The position numbers and the translations under genes were made by a program. The notes below the pieces were generated by a model. The model was not told the DNA's origin. It did not search any database and was given only the letters and a program-made list of their open reading frames with translations. A stretch of DNA of 64,000 nt, taken from Sulfurimonas sp. GTDB lineage: Bacteria; Campylobacterota; Campylobacteria; Campylobacterales; Sulfurimonadaceae. Shown here one piece after another: positions 44,227 to 54,149 of this stretch; position 1 is the stretch's first letter; each line of letters opens with the position of its first letter. The stretch spans positions 1 to 64,000 of the forward strand of contig NZ_JAQTLY010000010.1 in NCBI RefSeq assembly GCF_028714655.1, given 5' to 3'.

Positions 44227-44839
44227 TTTTTTCTCCCGAAAAACTCATAAGAAGCATAGCCAAAACACTCTGTGGTCTTGAGTTTAACTCCAAAAGCCTA
44301 TACGCTCTGTCAAAATTTTGAAGCTGTGAAGCACTAAGTGCAATCCTCTCTTTGACTGCTCTGTTAAAAAGCGCTTCAACAAGACTCTTTGCTTCGTTTT
44401 TTTTAACCCTCTCGTTTGCTTTTAAAAATTCGAAAACTTCCGCATAGTCTATTTTGGATAGATTAAGGTTAATCTCTTGCGCAGTATGCTCTGTTTCGCC
44501 TTTTAAAATCGGCATTCTTGAACGAACGGTAGGAAGCAGGTTTGATTTTGTGGAGGATATGATGATGTACTCTATGTTTCTAGGCGGCTCTTCCAGTAGT
44601 TTTAGAAGTGAATTTTGCGAAACAGTGTTAAAATTGTTAGCACCCAAAACAATATATTTCGTTTCGGATTCGCTGATGTACGACTCTGCAAGAACCGCTT
44701 TTGCATGTTCTATTTTAAACTCATCTTCTATAAAACCGATGACTCTGTTTGGTTTTAACTCCTCTTTTAGTCTCTCAAACTCCGCTTGGATATTCGTAGA
44801 GATTAAAATATACCCTTTTTTGGAGTTATGAGTTGACAT
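44216..44839 (-). CDS. holB: DNA polymerase III delta-prime subunit, short form
   Basis: About 207 aa from MSTHNSKKG at 44839; longer upstream frame overlaps hobA. Contains NSLLKLLEEPPRNIEYIIIS and LLPTVRSRM, the sensor 1 / SRC-like region of clamp-loader subunits; Walker A is absent, as is usual in delta-prime. Shorter than E. coli HolB (334 aa). Order hobA-holB-folP matches H. pylori. Confidence 0.85.
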   Translation of the reverse strand: MSTHNSKKGYILISTNIQAEFERLKEELKPNRVIGFIEDEFKIEHAKAVLAESYISESETKYIVLGANNFNTVSQNSLLKLLEEPPRNIEYIIISSTKSNLLPTVRSRMPILKGETEHTAQEINLNLSKIDYAEVFEFLKANERVKKNEAKSLVEALFNRAVKERIALSASQLQNFDRAYRLLELNSRPQSVLAMLLMSFSGEKNAN

Positions 44840-45374
44840 CAACTTCTCCAAACATTGCAGCATTAAGAGATGCATTAAAAAGTCGGTAAAGTTGCAGTAA
44901 TTTTATATCGAGCAGTTTATCGTAAGATTTTAGGGTAAAAGCATTGATATAGTCTTCATCAAAAATCCAAAAATAGCTTGTATCTTTTCTTTTTGCAATA
45001 TCGGCTCTTTTATCATCGCCCCTGCCGATATACCAAAAAAAGTAATCATCTTTATGAGCCAAAGATATCATATCTTCAACCATATCAATCATCTCGCCGC
45101 CGCTTACGCTGTTGTAGTGTTTATATATACTGTCTATGCTGAGTATAGGAAGAAGCGGACGGTCAAGTTGAACACCGTTTAAAAAATCAAGAATGTAGGT
45201 TTCAAGCCATTTTCTCTTCTCATCGGTAATGAGGATGACCGTCTTGCCGCTAAGAATCTGCTCAAGTGCCTGTGAAGTCGTAGTCGTCCAGTCAAACCGC
45301 TGCTCTTCCAACCAACTAAAACAACCGCCCTCTTCTCTGATAGCGTCTAGGCTCCATTGAGCAAAATCCGACAT
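44826..45374 (-). CDS. hobA: DnaA-associating replication regulator HobA
   Basis: 182 aa (MSDFAQWSLDAIREEGGCFS). HobA tetramers bind the N-terminal domain of DnaA and promote orisome assembly in Helicobacter; it is a structural counterpart of DiaA but found only in Campylobacterota. Recognised by the conserved start, WLEEQRFDWTT, GGEMIDMVEDMI and FNASLNAAMFGEVD and by its place between lysC and holB. Overlaps holB by 14 nt. Strong taxonomic marker. Confidence 0.92.
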   Translation of the reverse strand: MSDFAQWSLDAIREEGGCFSWLEEQRFDWTTTTSQALEQILSGKTVILITDEKRKWLETYILDFLNGVQLDRPLLPILSIDSIYKHYNSVSGGEMIDMVEDMISLAHKDDYFFWYIGRGDDKRADIAKRKDTSYFWIFDEDYINAFTLKSYDKLLDIKLLQLYRLFNASLNAAMFGEVDVNS

Positions 45375-45378
45375 AAAG

Positions 45379-46590
45379 TTACTTATCTAGTTCGTAAGCG
45401 CTATGAAGAGCTCTAACTGCAAGTTCCGCATACTTCTCGGCGATAACCATAGAGATTTTTATCTCTGAAGTTGAAATCATATTTATATTGATATTTTCAG
45501 CCGCCATAGTAGAGAATGCTTTTGCGGCAACGCCGGTGTGAGATTTCATACCTACACCGACAATAGAGACTTTACAGATATTTTCGTCATAAGTTACTTC
45601 ATCAACTTCAGACTCTTTTACAAATGTATCCATTACCGATTTAGCATCGTTTAGGTCGCCCACAGGAACCGTAAAATCAATATTTGCTTTGCCGTCATGC
45701 CCGACATTTTGGATAATCATATCGATATTTACATTGCTTTTTGAGAGTTTGGTAAAGATATCGGATGCGATTCCCGGTCTGTCTTTTACGCCTATTAACG
45801 ATACTCTAGCTTGATTTTTGTCTAATGCGATTCCGCTTACTAACGGTTTTTCCATAATATTTTCTTCCTTAGTTATTAATGTTCCCTCTTCATCTGAAAA
45901 GCTTGTTCTTGTTACTAGATTTACATTTAATTTTTTTGCCAGTTCAACCGAGCGGTTTTGAAGCACTTTTGCACCCAGAGATGCCAACTCCAGCATCTCA
46001 TCGTATGAAATTTTCTCTAATTTTTTTGCTTTTGGCTCGATTCTCGGATCAGTCGTGAAAATCCCGCTGACATCGGTGTATATCTCGCACAGATCGGCTT
46101 TAACCGCTCCGGCAATCGCAACGGCACTTAAATCACTTCCTCCGCGCCCAAGAGTCGTTACATCGCCACTCTCGTTTACACCCTGAAAGCCTGCGACGAC
46201 AACGATTTTACCCTCTTTAATAGCCTTATTCATAGCAGTCGGGTCTATATTTTGGATACGCGCTTTTGTATGGTGGGTATCCGTTACTATTCCCGCCTTT
46301 CGCCCGCTCATTGCAACTGCAGGAAATCCCATCTCATTTAGAGCTATCGAGAGAAGCGATGCCGTAACCCGCTCTCCTGAGCTAAGAAGCATATCCATAT
46401 CGGCACGAGAAGCATTTTTTGAGAAATGCTCTGCATAATCGACAAGCTTATTTGTCTCCCCGCTCATAGCCGAGACAACAACGACAACATCATTTCCGGC
46501 TTTTTTTGTTTTACTTACGCGATTAGCCACATTCTGGATACGGCTCAGATCGCCGACACTAGTTCCGCCAAATTTTTGAACTATCAACAT
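45379..46590 (-). CDS. lysC: Aspartate kinase
   Basis: 403 aa. VQKFGGTSVGDLSRI, kinase core (TLGRGGSDLSAVAIA, EIYTDVSGIFTTDPR), two ACT domains in the C-terminal 140 aa (VSLIGVKDRPGIASDIF; VSIVGVGMKSHTGVA) that bind lysine or threonine for feedback control. First step of Lys/Thr/Met synthesis and diaminopimelate supply. Part of the rppH-lysC-hobA-holB-folP cluster with gaps of 0-4 bp. Confidence 0.96.
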   Translation of the reverse strand: MLIVQKFGGTSVGDLSRIQNVANRVSKTKKAGNDVVVVVSAMSGETNKLVDYAEHFSKNASRADMDMLLSSGERVTASLLSIALNEMGFPAVAMSGRKAGIVTDTHHTKARIQNIDPTAMNKAIKEGKIVVVAGFQGVNESGDVTTLGRGGSDLSAVAIAGAVKADLCEIYTDVSGIFTTDPRIEPKAKKLEKISYDEMLELASLGAKVLQNRSVELAKKLNVNLVTRTSFSDEEGTLITKEENIMEKPLVSGIALDKNQARVSLIGVKDRPGIASDIFTKLSKSNVNIDMIIQNVGHDGKANIDFTVPVGDLNDAKSVMDTFVKESEVDEVTYDENICKVSIVGVGMKSHTGVAAKAFSTMAAENININMISTSEIKISMVIAEKYAELAVRALHSAYELDK

Positions 46591-47061
46591 CTACAATAAT
46601 CCCTCTTGTTTGAAATAATTTATTACACTCTCATAAACATCTTTTTTAAAACTGGCACTAAGATTTAAAGCCTCATCGGCAGTTACAAATTTATAATCAC
46701 AAAATTCAGGATGCTCCGTATTGATATTTATTGTCGCATCTTCTTGCAATTTAACCAAAAAATATCTCTGCGTCTGCCCGATAAACGGCTTCATGCTTTG
46801 TGCTATTCTTGGAGGAAAATCGTATGAAATCCACTCAGGAAACTCAGCGATTACCTCAACTCTGTCAGTGCCTATCTCCTCTTGAAGTTCACGAAAAAGA
46901 GCTTCTACAATCTCTTCTCCCTCATCAATCCCGCCTTGAGGAAATTGCCAGACATCAAGCAAATCATTTCTTTGAGCTAAAAAAATCTCTTTTTTATGCG
47001 GATAGCTGTCTGATACTATTATCATAGCAACATTAGGGCGATATAAATCTTTTTTGCTCAT
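46591..47061 (-). CDS. rppH: RNA pyrophosphohydrolase (Nudix)
   Basis: 156 aa. Nudix box GGIDEGEEIVEALFRELQEEIG, opening YRPNVAMIIVSDSYP, and the RppH-type QFPQGG. Removes pyrophosphate from 5'-triphosphate RNA ends to start decay. Stop abuts the lysC start. First gene of the lysC-folP cluster. Confidence 0.92.
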   Translation of the reverse strand: MSKKDLYRPNVAMIIVSDSYPHKKEIFLAQRNDLLDVWQFPQGGIDEGEEIVEALFRELQEEIGTDRVEVIAEFPEWISYDFPPRIAQSMKPFIGQTQRYFLVKLQEDATININTEHPEFCDYKFVTADEALNLSASFKKDVYESVINYFKQEGLL

Positions 47062-47186
47062 AGCTTCACTTCAATATTTAAGTTTTGAATTTGGAATTAT
47101 ACAAAATTAGCATTTAAAATCAACCATTTTTTTATTTTATTATTGTAAACTTTTGTAATTAAAGATACAAAAAGAGAGGAATTTGA

Positions 47187-47570
47187 GTGAAAGAGTATGT
47201 TTTAAAAAAGAACGATTTTTTAGTATCGCAAACAGACGCAAAAGGCATAATACTGTTTGCCAATGATGACTTTTGCAATGTTGCAGGTTATACGCTTGAG
47301 GAGTTAGTCGGAAAACCTCACAACATCGTTCGCCATCCAGATATGCCAAAAGCAGCATTTAAAAATTTATGGGAGACTATAAAGAGTGATAAAGTTTGGA
47401 ACGGCTATGTAAAAAACAGAACCAAAGACGGCGGATTTTACTGGGTTTATGCAACCGTTTATCCGATGTATGATGAAACAAGAAAAGAGAAAACTTATCT
47501 TTCATGCCGAAGAAAACCATCCGAGCAAGAGATTCAAGAAGCTATAGAGCTATATAAAACACTAAGATAG
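47187..47570 (+). CDS. cetB: CetB/Aer-like PAS sensor protein
   Basis: 127 aa, a single PAS domain (FLVSQTDAKGIILFANDDF, GYTLEELVGKPHNIVRHPDM, GFYWVYATVYPMYD). Cytoplasmic; in Campylobacter CetB binds FAD and passes redox state to CetA for energy taxis. GTG start with AGAGGAA Shine-Dalgarno. The chemoreceptor partner starts 9 bp downstream. Symbol given by architecture and context. Confidence 0.82.
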   Translation: MKEYVLKKNDFLVSQTDAKGIILFANDDFCNVAGYTLEELVGKPHNIVRHPDMPKAAFKNLWETIKSDKVWNGYVKNRTKDGGFYWVYATVYPMYDETRKEKTYLSCRRKPSEQEIQEAIELYKTLR

Positions 47571-47579
47571 GAAATTCAG

Positions 47580-48692
47580 ATGAACGCTACACAAAAAAAT
47601 ATAATCATTTCCATAGCATTTGCGATTCTTTTGGCATCGCTATTTTTGGTAGAGTCTGCTATTGTTCATGCAGCTCTTGGGGTAGTGACTTTTGCAATTA
47701 CAATTGCACTCGGATTGCTAAAAGCTCCTAGCAACTCCTATATAAACTCAAAAAGAGCCGAGCTAATCGATATGATGGAGTTTAACAGAAACAAAATCGA
47801 GCTTAATAACAACACTCAAGACGAAGCGGAGATAAACTTCAACAAAATTGTAAACAGTTACCAAAATTCAGTGCTTGAAGATACGAAAGTTGCAGGCGAG
47901 ATGGTTCTTTTGGCAGATAAAGTTTCAAAAGGACACTACTCATGCAGAATTTCATCCGATTCTAAAACCCCTTATGTGCATGTACTTAAAAACAGCCTAA
48001 ATAATATGCTAAACCATTCCGAAAAAGATATCGACAACGCTATATCTACGCTTAAAAAATTTTCAAACGGAGAGTTTGCAACAAGAAGCACAATCAATGT
48101 TGAAGCAAAAATGGCAGAACTGCTTACAAACATCAACAATCTCGGTCAAGCACTTCAAGATATGGAACAAAAAAACAAAGAGAGTCAAAATACTATAGTC
48201 GAATCTTCAAATATGCTAAACCAAACCATCTCAAAAATTACTAACAGCACGATTAGAGACTTAAAAGAGATGATTAACGAGACTGTAAATAGAATCCACA
48301 CCGTTGCTCAAAAAGAGAATGATATGGTTGATAACCTCCAAACTCTCGTAGCAAACGCAAATGAGACAAAAAGTATTTTAGCTACCATCGGCGATATAGC
48401 CGAACAGACAAATCTTTTAGCGCTTAATGCTGCAATTGAAGCGGCTCGTGCAGGTGAACACGGAAGAGGATTTGCCGTTGTTGCGGACGAGGTGCGAAAA
48501 CTTGCGGAGAGAACTCAAAAAAGTTTGGCGGAGAGTTCGGCAACAACAAATGTTCTAATCCAATCAATCTCGGAGAGTTCGGATGCGCTAAACAGAAATG
48601 CCGATGAAGTCAACGATATCTCAAATGAAGTCGGACTCATTAGCGATAAAATGGATGAGATTATAGATACGCTAAGCAATCTTTCAAGATAG
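47580..48692 (+). CDS. cetA: CetA-like methyl-accepting chemotaxis signal transducer
   Basis: 370 aa. Two adjacent membrane helices (about 8-24 and 28-46) with no periplasmic sensor, linker about 60-170, and the MCP tip [20 protein letters not shown] ... [20 protein letters not shown] near 260-305, which contacts CheA/CheW. Lack of its own sensor fits signalling through the PAS protein encoded before it. C-terminal pentapeptide for CheR/CheB binding is absent. Confidence 0.85.
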   Translation: MNATQKNIIISIAFAILLASLFLVESAIVHAALGVVTFAITIALGLLKAPSNSYINSKRAELIDMMEFNRNKIELNNNTQDEAEINFNKIVNSYQNSVLEDTKVAGEMVLLADKVSKGHYSCRISSDSKTPYVHVLKNSLNNMLNHSEKDIDNAISTLKKFSNGEFATRSTINVEAKMAELLTNINNLGQALQDMEQKNKESQNTIVESSNMLNQTISKITNSTIRDLKEMINETVNRIHTVAQKENDMVDNLQTLVANANETKSILATIGDIAEQTNLLALNAAIEAARAGEHGRGFAVVADEVRKLAERTQKSLAESSATTNVLIQSISESSDALNRNADEVNDISNEVGLISDKMDEIIDTLSNLSR

Positions 48693-48695
48693 GAA

Positions 48696-49748
48696 ATGTT
48701 ACTCTACATACATATACCGTTTTGTGATTCAAAGTGCTCTTACTGCGCTTTTAACTCCTATGTAGACAAGTTTCACCTCAAAGAGCACTACATGGAGGCT
48801 CTTTGCACTCAGCTAAAATTTGAGCTAAAAAGATTTAGCGTCACGCCAAAAGCGATAGAATCACTATTTATAGGCGGCGGAACACCATCTACCGTTGCAC
48901 CGAAATTTTATGAAAAAATCTTTGAGATATTAAAACCCTATTTGCGCGATAATATTGAGATAACAAGCGAAGCAAATCCAAACAGCGCAACTTTTGAGTG
49001 GCTTGAGGGAATGTTTGAACTTGGAGTAAACCGCATAAGTTTTGGAGTACAAAGTTTTAACAAAGAGAAACTAAAGCTTCTTAACCGCGCGCACAGCGAT
49101 ATTCAAGCAAAAGAGGCGATTTTAAATGCCCAAAAAGTCGGGTTTGAAAATATCTCATTGGATTTAATCTATGCAACGCTGGGAGATACAAAAGAGCTTT
49201 TGGAAAACGACCTTCTCACGGCTTTTTCTCTGCCGATAAATCATATTAGCGCTTATGCCCTAACCATTGAAGAGGGTACGCCTTTTGAGTCAAAACCTCA
49301 TATGTCAAAAGAGAGGCTAAAACTAACCTCTTGGCTTTTAAAAAAAATAGGCGACACCGGATTTGAGCAGTATGAGATAAGCAACTTCGGTTCTTACAGA
49401 AGCACTCACAATCTAGGATATTGGGAGTACAAAGATTATATAGGTCTTGGAAGCGGAGCCGTAGGCAAACTGGACTTAGAGAGATACTATCCGACTCCCG
49501 GCGTTGAAGAGTATATTAAAAATCCGCTAAATATAAGAACTGAAACATTAACCCTAGAAGATAAAAAAACAGAACAAATTTTTTTAGGTCTTCGCTCATG
49601 CGTCGGGGTACCAAAAAATATTTTAAACAAAGAAGAGCTGCAAAAAGCCAATCTTTTGGTTGATGAAAAAAAACTTATATTTCAAAATGATACTTTTTAC
49701 AACAGTGACTACCTTTTAGCAGATGAGATTGCACTCTTTATATATTAG
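48696..49748 (+). CDS. hemW: HemW-like radical SAM protein
   Basis: 350 aa. Radical SAM motif CDSKCSYCAF near the N-terminus (Cys10, 14, 17). The residue two after the last Cys is Phe rather than the Cys of true HemN, which marks HemW, a heme chaperone, rather than coproporphyrinogen dehydrogenase. Also IGGGTPS, ITSEANPNS, NRISFGVQSFN, YEISNF. Begins 3 bp after cetA. Confidence 0.88.
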   Translation: MLLYIHIPFCDSKCSYCAFNSYVDKFHLKEHYMEALCTQLKFELKRFSVTPKAIESLFIGGGTPSTVAPKFYEKIFEILKPYLRDNIEITSEANPNSATFEWLEGMFELGVNRISFGVQSFNKEKLKLLNRAHSDIQAKEAILNAQKVGFENISLDLIYATLGDTKELLENDLLTAFSLPINHISAYALTIEEGTPFESKPHMSKERLKLTSWLLKKIGDTGFEQYEISNFGSYRSTHNLGYWEYKDYIGLGSGAVGKLDLERYYPTPGVEEYIKNPLNIRTETLTLEDKKTEQIFLGLRSCVGVPKNILNKEELQKANLLVDEKKLIFQNDTFYNSDYLLADEIALFIY

Positions 49749-49803
49749 TTTAATCATTCTTTAGATAGAATCTTGCCCTATTATATAATTTAAGGATTTT
49801 TTT

Positions 49804-50226
49804 ATGTTTGGTATGGATTTGGGAGAGATACTCGTCATCGCTGTTGTTGCTATTTTATTTCTTGGTCCGGATAAACTGCCGGGTGCAATGGTAGAGTTAG
49901 CTAAATTTTTTAAAAGTACTAAAAATACTATCAGTTCTATAAAAGATAGTTTTGAAGAAGAATTGAATGTTAAAAGCATGAAAGATGAAGCTTTGGCATA
50001 CAAAAAAGAGCTGCTTGATGTTTCAGATCAAGTAAAAAGCTCTACGGATATTAAAGCAATGGCGGCAAAGTTAACAACGCTTGAGGATGATTCTTATATT
50101 ATGGGTGACAGTCTTAAAGAGCCGGAAAAAAAAGCTGCTCCTGCTCAGCCGCAAGAGGTAACACTCAAAAAGAGCGATACTGCACAAGCAACAAATAAAG
50201 TAGAAGAAGATAAAAAAAATGTTTGA
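49804..50226 (+). CDS. tatB: Sec-independent translocase protein TatB
   Basis: 140 aa. N-terminal membrane helix MFGMDLGEILVIAVVAILFL, hinge GPDKLPGAM, amphipathic helix and charged tail. Recognises twin-arginine signal peptides with TatC, encoded with 8-nt overlap downstream. Length over 100 aa favours TatB over TatA. Confidence 0.9.
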   Translation: MFGMDLGEILVIAVVAILFLGPDKLPGAMVELAKFFKSTKNTISSIKDSFEEELNVKSMKDEALAYKKELLDVSDQVKSSTDIKAMAAKLTTLEDDSYIMGDSLKEPEKKAAPAQPQEVTLKKSDTAQATNKVEEDKKNV

Positions 50227-51022
50227 TGAGATAAGACCGCATTTAATTGAGCTAAGAAAGAGATTGGCAATATCTATTGCCACCCTATTTGTAATGTTTT
50301 TTGTAATGTTCTCTTTTCATGAAGAGATTTTAGAATGGATAGTTGCACCGCTGAATAATGCACTTATAGAAGTCGGTAAAACATCCATACATGCAGCTGA
50401 CGGAATGGTTACTACGACTCAAGTAGGCGGAACATTTTTTGTTGCTCTTAAAGTGTCGTTTTTTGCGGCTATTTTAGGTTCTCTGCCTATAATTTTGGCT
50501 CAAATATGGGCATTTGTGGCACCGGCACTCTATGCAAATGAAAAAAAACTGGTACTTCCGTTTATATTCGGCGGAACGACAATGTTTATAGTCGGAGTTT
50601 TATTTTCTTATTATGTAGTTACCCCGTTAGGCTTTGATTTTCTTATAGAATTCGGTAGTTTTAAATTTACTCCGCTTATAAACATAGAAGATTATGTAGG
50701 ATTCTTTACAAAAATTATGTTTGGTTTTGGAATTGCTTTTGAATTGCCTATTTTTGCATACTCTTTAGCACTTCTTGGCATGATAAACGACAGACATATG
50801 ATAGAGTTTTTTAGATATGCGATAGTACTTATTTTTATAGTTGCTGCCGTTCTTACTCCGCCGGATGTTTTAACTCAACTTCTTATGGCAATTCCGTTAA
50901 CCATTTTATACGGTATCTCTATTTTAATAGTTAAAGCGGTAAATCCTGCACCTCCTCTTGAAGAAGAAGAAAAAGAAGATGAAGACGAGATTGATGCCGA
51001 TATGAAAAAATTAGAGAGATAA
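50219..51022 (+). CDS. tatC: Sec-independent translocase protein TatC
   Basis: 267 aa with six membrane helices. Conserved start FDEIRPHLIELRKRL (receptor site for twin-arginine peptides), FAPAL-like FVAPALYANEK, and FGIAFELPIF with the buried Glu. Tail is acidic (EEEEKEDEDEIDADMKK). queA follows after 1 bp. Confidence 0.96.
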   Translation: MFDEIRPHLIELRKRLAISIATLFVMFFVMFSFHEEILEWIVAPLNNALIEVGKTSIHAADGMVTTTQVGGTFFVALKVSFFAAILGSLPIILAQIWAFVAPALYANEKKLVLPFIFGGTTMFIVGVLFSYYVVTPLGFDFLIEFGSFKFTPLINIEDYVGFFTKIMFGFGIAFELPIFAYSLALLGMINDRHMIEFFRYAIVLIFIVAAVLTPPDVLTQLLMAIPLTILYGISILIVKAVNPAPPLEEEEKEDEDEIDADMKKLER

Positions 51023-51023
51023 A

Positions 51024-52052
51024 GTGAGTAGCAAAGAGCTACTCACCTCTAGCTATGATTTTGACCTCCCAAAAGAACTCATAGCGACCTACCCAGCCTC
51101 TCCCAGAGACAGCGCAAAACTTTTAGTTTACGACAGAACAACCGACAAAATTTTCCATGTTAATTTTTATGATTTAGAAAATTTTATCCCTAAAAATTGC
51201 GCTCTTGTCTTTAACGATACAAAAGTAATAAAAGCAAGACTTTTCGGCGAAAAACCAAGCGGCGGGAAAATCGAACTTCTTATAAACAGAGCCTTAAATG
51301 CGCATGATATAAGTGTATATATCAGAGGCAAGGTAAAAGTCGGCACCAAAATCATCTTTAATGAAAATTTGATTGCAGATGTAAAAGAGTTGCTTGAAGA
51401 GGGAAGCAGAATTGTAAACTTTTATCAAGATGAAAAAGCTCTACGCTTTGAAGATATACTCCCTATTATAGATAAAATCGGTCATGTTCCCCTGCCTCCG
51501 TATATACAAAGAAAAGACAATAAAGAAGATGAAAATGAGTACCAGAGTGTCTTTGCCAAAGAGGAAGGTGCAGTTGCTGCTCCAACCGCATCACTTCATT
51601 TTACAAAAGAGCAGCATGAGAGAGTCTGTTCAAAATTTCCTCACGCTTTTATAACTCTGCATGTAGGAAGCGGAACATTTAAGCCCGTAGAGTGCGATAC
51701 GATAACAGAACATCCGATGCACTCCGAGTATTATGATATCTCCGATGAAGCCAAAGAACTTCTTGATTCCGAGATCCCTATTTTAAGCGTAGGAACAACT
51801 TCTACAAGAACAGTAGAGTTTTATGTAAGAAACAAAGAGCTTCAAAGAGGTGAAGCAAACCTATTTTTACATCCAAACAACAAACCCTTAAGAGTAAACT
51901 ATCTGCTTACAAATTTTCACCTGCCAAAATCGACTCTACTTATGCTTGTTGCCTCTTTTGTAGGTTTAGAAAAAGCCATGGAACTCTACGACATAGCCAT
52001 AAAAGAAAGATACAGATTCTACTCCTACGGTGATGCTATGTTAATATTATAG
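51024..52052 (+). CDS. queA: tRNA ribosyltransferase-isomerase QueA
   Basis: 342 aa. Transfers the ribosyl part of SAM to 7-aminomethyl-7-deazaguanine in tRNA, giving epoxyqueuosine. Motifs YDFDLPKELIATYPA, LVFNDTKVIKARLFG, HVPLPPYI, EEGAVAAPTASLHFT, HVGSGTFKPV and NFHLPKSTLLMLV. GTG start. Last gene of tatB-tatC-queA. Confidence 0.96.
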   Translation: MSSKELLTSSYDFDLPKELIATYPASPRDSAKLLVYDRTTDKIFHVNFYDLENFIPKNCALVFNDTKVIKARLFGEKPSGGKIELLINRALNAHDISVYIRGKVKVGTKIIFNENLIADVKELLEEGSRIVNFYQDEKALRFEDILPIIDKIGHVPLPPYIQRKDNKEDENEYQSVFAKEEGAVAAPTASLHFTKEQHERVCSKFPHAFITLHVGSGTFKPVECDTITEHPMHSEYYDISDEAKELLDSEIPILSVGTTSTRTVEFYVRNKELQRGEANLFLHPNNKPLRVNYLLTNFHLPKSTLLMLVASFVGLEKAMELYDIAIKERYRFYSYGDAMLIL

Positions 52053-52150
52053 ATTGCCCCGTCATTATGACGCAGCAATCTCAATGACAAAAGTAGTCAC
52101 TGCGAGGAACGAAGTGACGCGGCAGTCTCAATGACAAGTGCGGCAGTCTA
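52053..52150. repeat. Degenerate GATTGCC-type palindromes between queA and dprA
   Basis: Two or three imperfect copies: GATTGCCCCGTCATTATGAC..GCAATCTCAATGAC, then CACTGCGAGGAACGAAGTGA and GCAGTCTCAATGACA. Between convergent genes, so they may act as a two-way terminator. Confidence 0.75.
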
Positions 52151-52160
52151 AAAACAGCCT

Positions 52161-52937
52161 CTACAACACAAAAATTTTACCGCCGATTATCTCTATCTCA
52201 CCGCTAAGTTCAGCTTCAAAAACCTTTTGCGGGTACTTAGCCAAAGCCTCATCGTAAGTTGGATTTGCCGTGCAGAATTCTATAAAATCATCCATCTTTG
52301 GCGATTGCAGATTTTTATTTGCAGAAAATTTTGTAACAAACTCGTCTATATCGTAAATAACTTTTGCTCTCTGCTCTTTAACAAGCAGGTTTGTGCCGCT
52401 GCTCTCACCCAAACGCTGCGGAAGTACAAAAATCTCCTTTTTCATTTTTAACGCGAACTCCACACTTCTCATAGTTCCGCTATCTATCTCAGCTTCACCA
52501 ACGACTAAAACATCTCCGAGTGCTACGACAAGCTCATTTCTCACTACAAAACTCCAAGGAGTGGCACAAAATCCCTCTTCAAACTGACTAAGCAAAAGCC
52601 CGTTTTTTTGTATATCGTTTAACAAGTTTTTATTTACGGCAGGATAACGGATATCTATTCCGCACGGCAAAACGGCGATAGTATTTGAGCTTCCGGCGCC
52701 CGCGTGAGCCACCGCATCTATACCCATTGCACCGCCGCTTACGATGCAAACTCCGTTTTTAGAGAGTGCGGATGAGAGTTTTTGAATAATTTCCCGTGAA
52801 TATTTTGTCGGTTTTCTGCTTCCGACTATTGAGATTTTTGTTCTTTTTAAGAGTTCAAGATTTCCGTCATAAAAAAGCCGAGAGGGGTAGCTTTTCATAG
52901 ATAGCAGTTCTGGAATCTCATTTTTAACTATATGCAT
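52161..52937 (-). CDS. dprA: DNA processing protein DprA
   Basis: 258 aa Rossmann-like DprA: ISIVGSRKPTKYS, GVCIVSGGAMGIDAVAHAGA, IAVLPCGIDIRYPAVN, LLSQFEEG, NELVVALGDVLVVGEAEIDS. Loads RecA on incoming single strands during natural transformation. Lacks the N-terminal SAM domain of longer homologues. Overall context with a ComF-like gene suggests competence. Confidence 0.93.
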   Translation of the reverse strand: MHIVKNEIPELLSMKSYPSRLFYDGNLELLKRTKISIVGSRKPTKYSREIIQKLSSALSKNGVCIVSGGAMGIDAVAHAGAGSSNTIAVLPCGIDIRYPAVNKNLLNDIQKNGLLLSQFEEGFCATPWSFVVRNELVVALGDVLVVGEAEIDSGTMRSVEFALKMKKEIFVLPQRLGESSGTNLLVKEQRAKVIYDIDEFVTKFSANKNLQSPKMDDFIEFCTANPTYDEALAKYPQKVFEAELSGEIEIIGGKIFVL

Positions 52938-52938
52938 T

Positions 52939-54030
52939 TTAGTAAAGCTTATCTACCAAAACCAACTCAACATCTTTAAAAAGGTGTTTTGATTCATCAA
53001 TTGCCAAAATGGTATTTGCGTGCGGATGTCCTATCGCTATTGCGCTTCCGTGCATTTTAGCCACTTCTATTGCTTTTTTTATTTGTGATTTTATATAATT
53101 CTTATCAACCTGATGATCCAAAAAAACATCTCTGCCTACATACTGTTTTTTATAACTCTTCATCACAATCGGTACTTTTGATTCTCCGATAGTTCGGCTA
53201 TCTATAAAACTAATATTTTGCTCATTTAGAGAATGAATCAATCTTCTTACAGCTGCTTCATCAGATGTAAACTTGCTGCCCGCATGATTGTTTATATATT
53301 TCACTCTTGGAAAAAGTTTTTTTATCTCTATAATTCTTTGTAATATCTTATCCTCAGAGTCTTCTACTTTAAGCGTAAACGGCTCCTCTCTTTTAAAATT
53401 TTGAGCTTCCATGGGTAAGTGAACCATATAAAATTTCTCTTTTGATGCAAGAACATGAGAATTCGGTCTAAGTTCGCTCGGCGGCAAAAAAGACATTGTT
53501 ATAGGAAGGTTAAGACTCTCTACGGCACTTATATGCGACTTTACGCTTACATCATCTATGATAATTGCTAACTTCGGTTTAGTAGAAATCTTTACGATTT
53601 CACGCTTCGGCGGTGCCGGCAATACCGTACCCTCAACCTCATGCGAAGCATCCTCATACTCTTTTACCGCCTCTTTTGTTTTTTCTATTTTTGTTTGATT
53701 TGCATCTTTGGCTTTAACTTCTTTTTCCTCTTTTGCCTCTTTATCTTCGGTTATAGTTTTGCTCTCTTTTTTCAACACCTCTTTGAGTCTGTTGTTTACA
53801 TCAGATTCCTCTTTTTTAGCACTTGAATCTTCAAGTTTTTTGAGCACGGAGAATCTTTTTTCTTCTTTTATCTGCTCTTTTTTCACTGCTTCTTTTTTTG
53901 CATCGTCATATCCGAAATAGTATCCCGCGACAATCGAACTTAATGCAACCGCTATAAAAGTTAAAATCCATGCTACATATACTAAAGTTTTTGATTGCTG
54001 CTTGGAACCACTTTTTTTCCTTCTCGGCAT
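52939..54030 (-). CDS. Divergent polysaccharide deacetylase (YibQ/DUF610)
   Basis: 363 aa. One N-terminal membrane anchor (about 16-38), a charged Lys/Glu-rich linker (about 40-130) and the catalytic-like domain from about 150: KLAIIIDDVSVKSHISAVES, MSFLPPSELRPN, VHLPMEAQNF, YINNHAGSKFTSDEAAV, AIAIGHPHANTI. Periplasmic. Exact substrate unknown. Ends 1 bp before dprA and shares its direction. Confidence 0.85.
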   Translation of the reverse strand: MPRRKKSGSKQQSKTLVYVAWILTFIAVALSSIVAGYYFGYDDAKKEAVKKEQIKEEKRFSVLKKLEDSSAKKEESDVNNRLKEVLKKESKTITEDKEAKEEKEVKAKDANQTKIEKTKEAVKEYEDASHEVEGTVLPAPPKREIVKISTKPKLAIIIDDVSVKSHISAVESLNLPITMSFLPPSELRPNSHVLASKEKFYMVHLPMEAQNFKREEPFTLKVEDSEDKILQRIIEIKKLFPRVKYINNHAGSKFTSDEAAVRRLIHSLNEQNISFIDSRTIGESKVPIVMKSYKKQYVGRDVFLDHQVDKNYIKSQIKKAIEVAKMHGSAIAIGHPHANTILAIDESKHLFKDVELVLVDKLY

Positions 54031-54149
54031 TCATTCTCCGTTTAAAAATCTTTAGAAACAATTGTTTTCTTAAAACTATATCCTAAAAACCTAAAATAGT
54101 TTATTTTTTAAGTATAATTTTTGTATAATCCCGCGTTCCTTTCTCTTTG

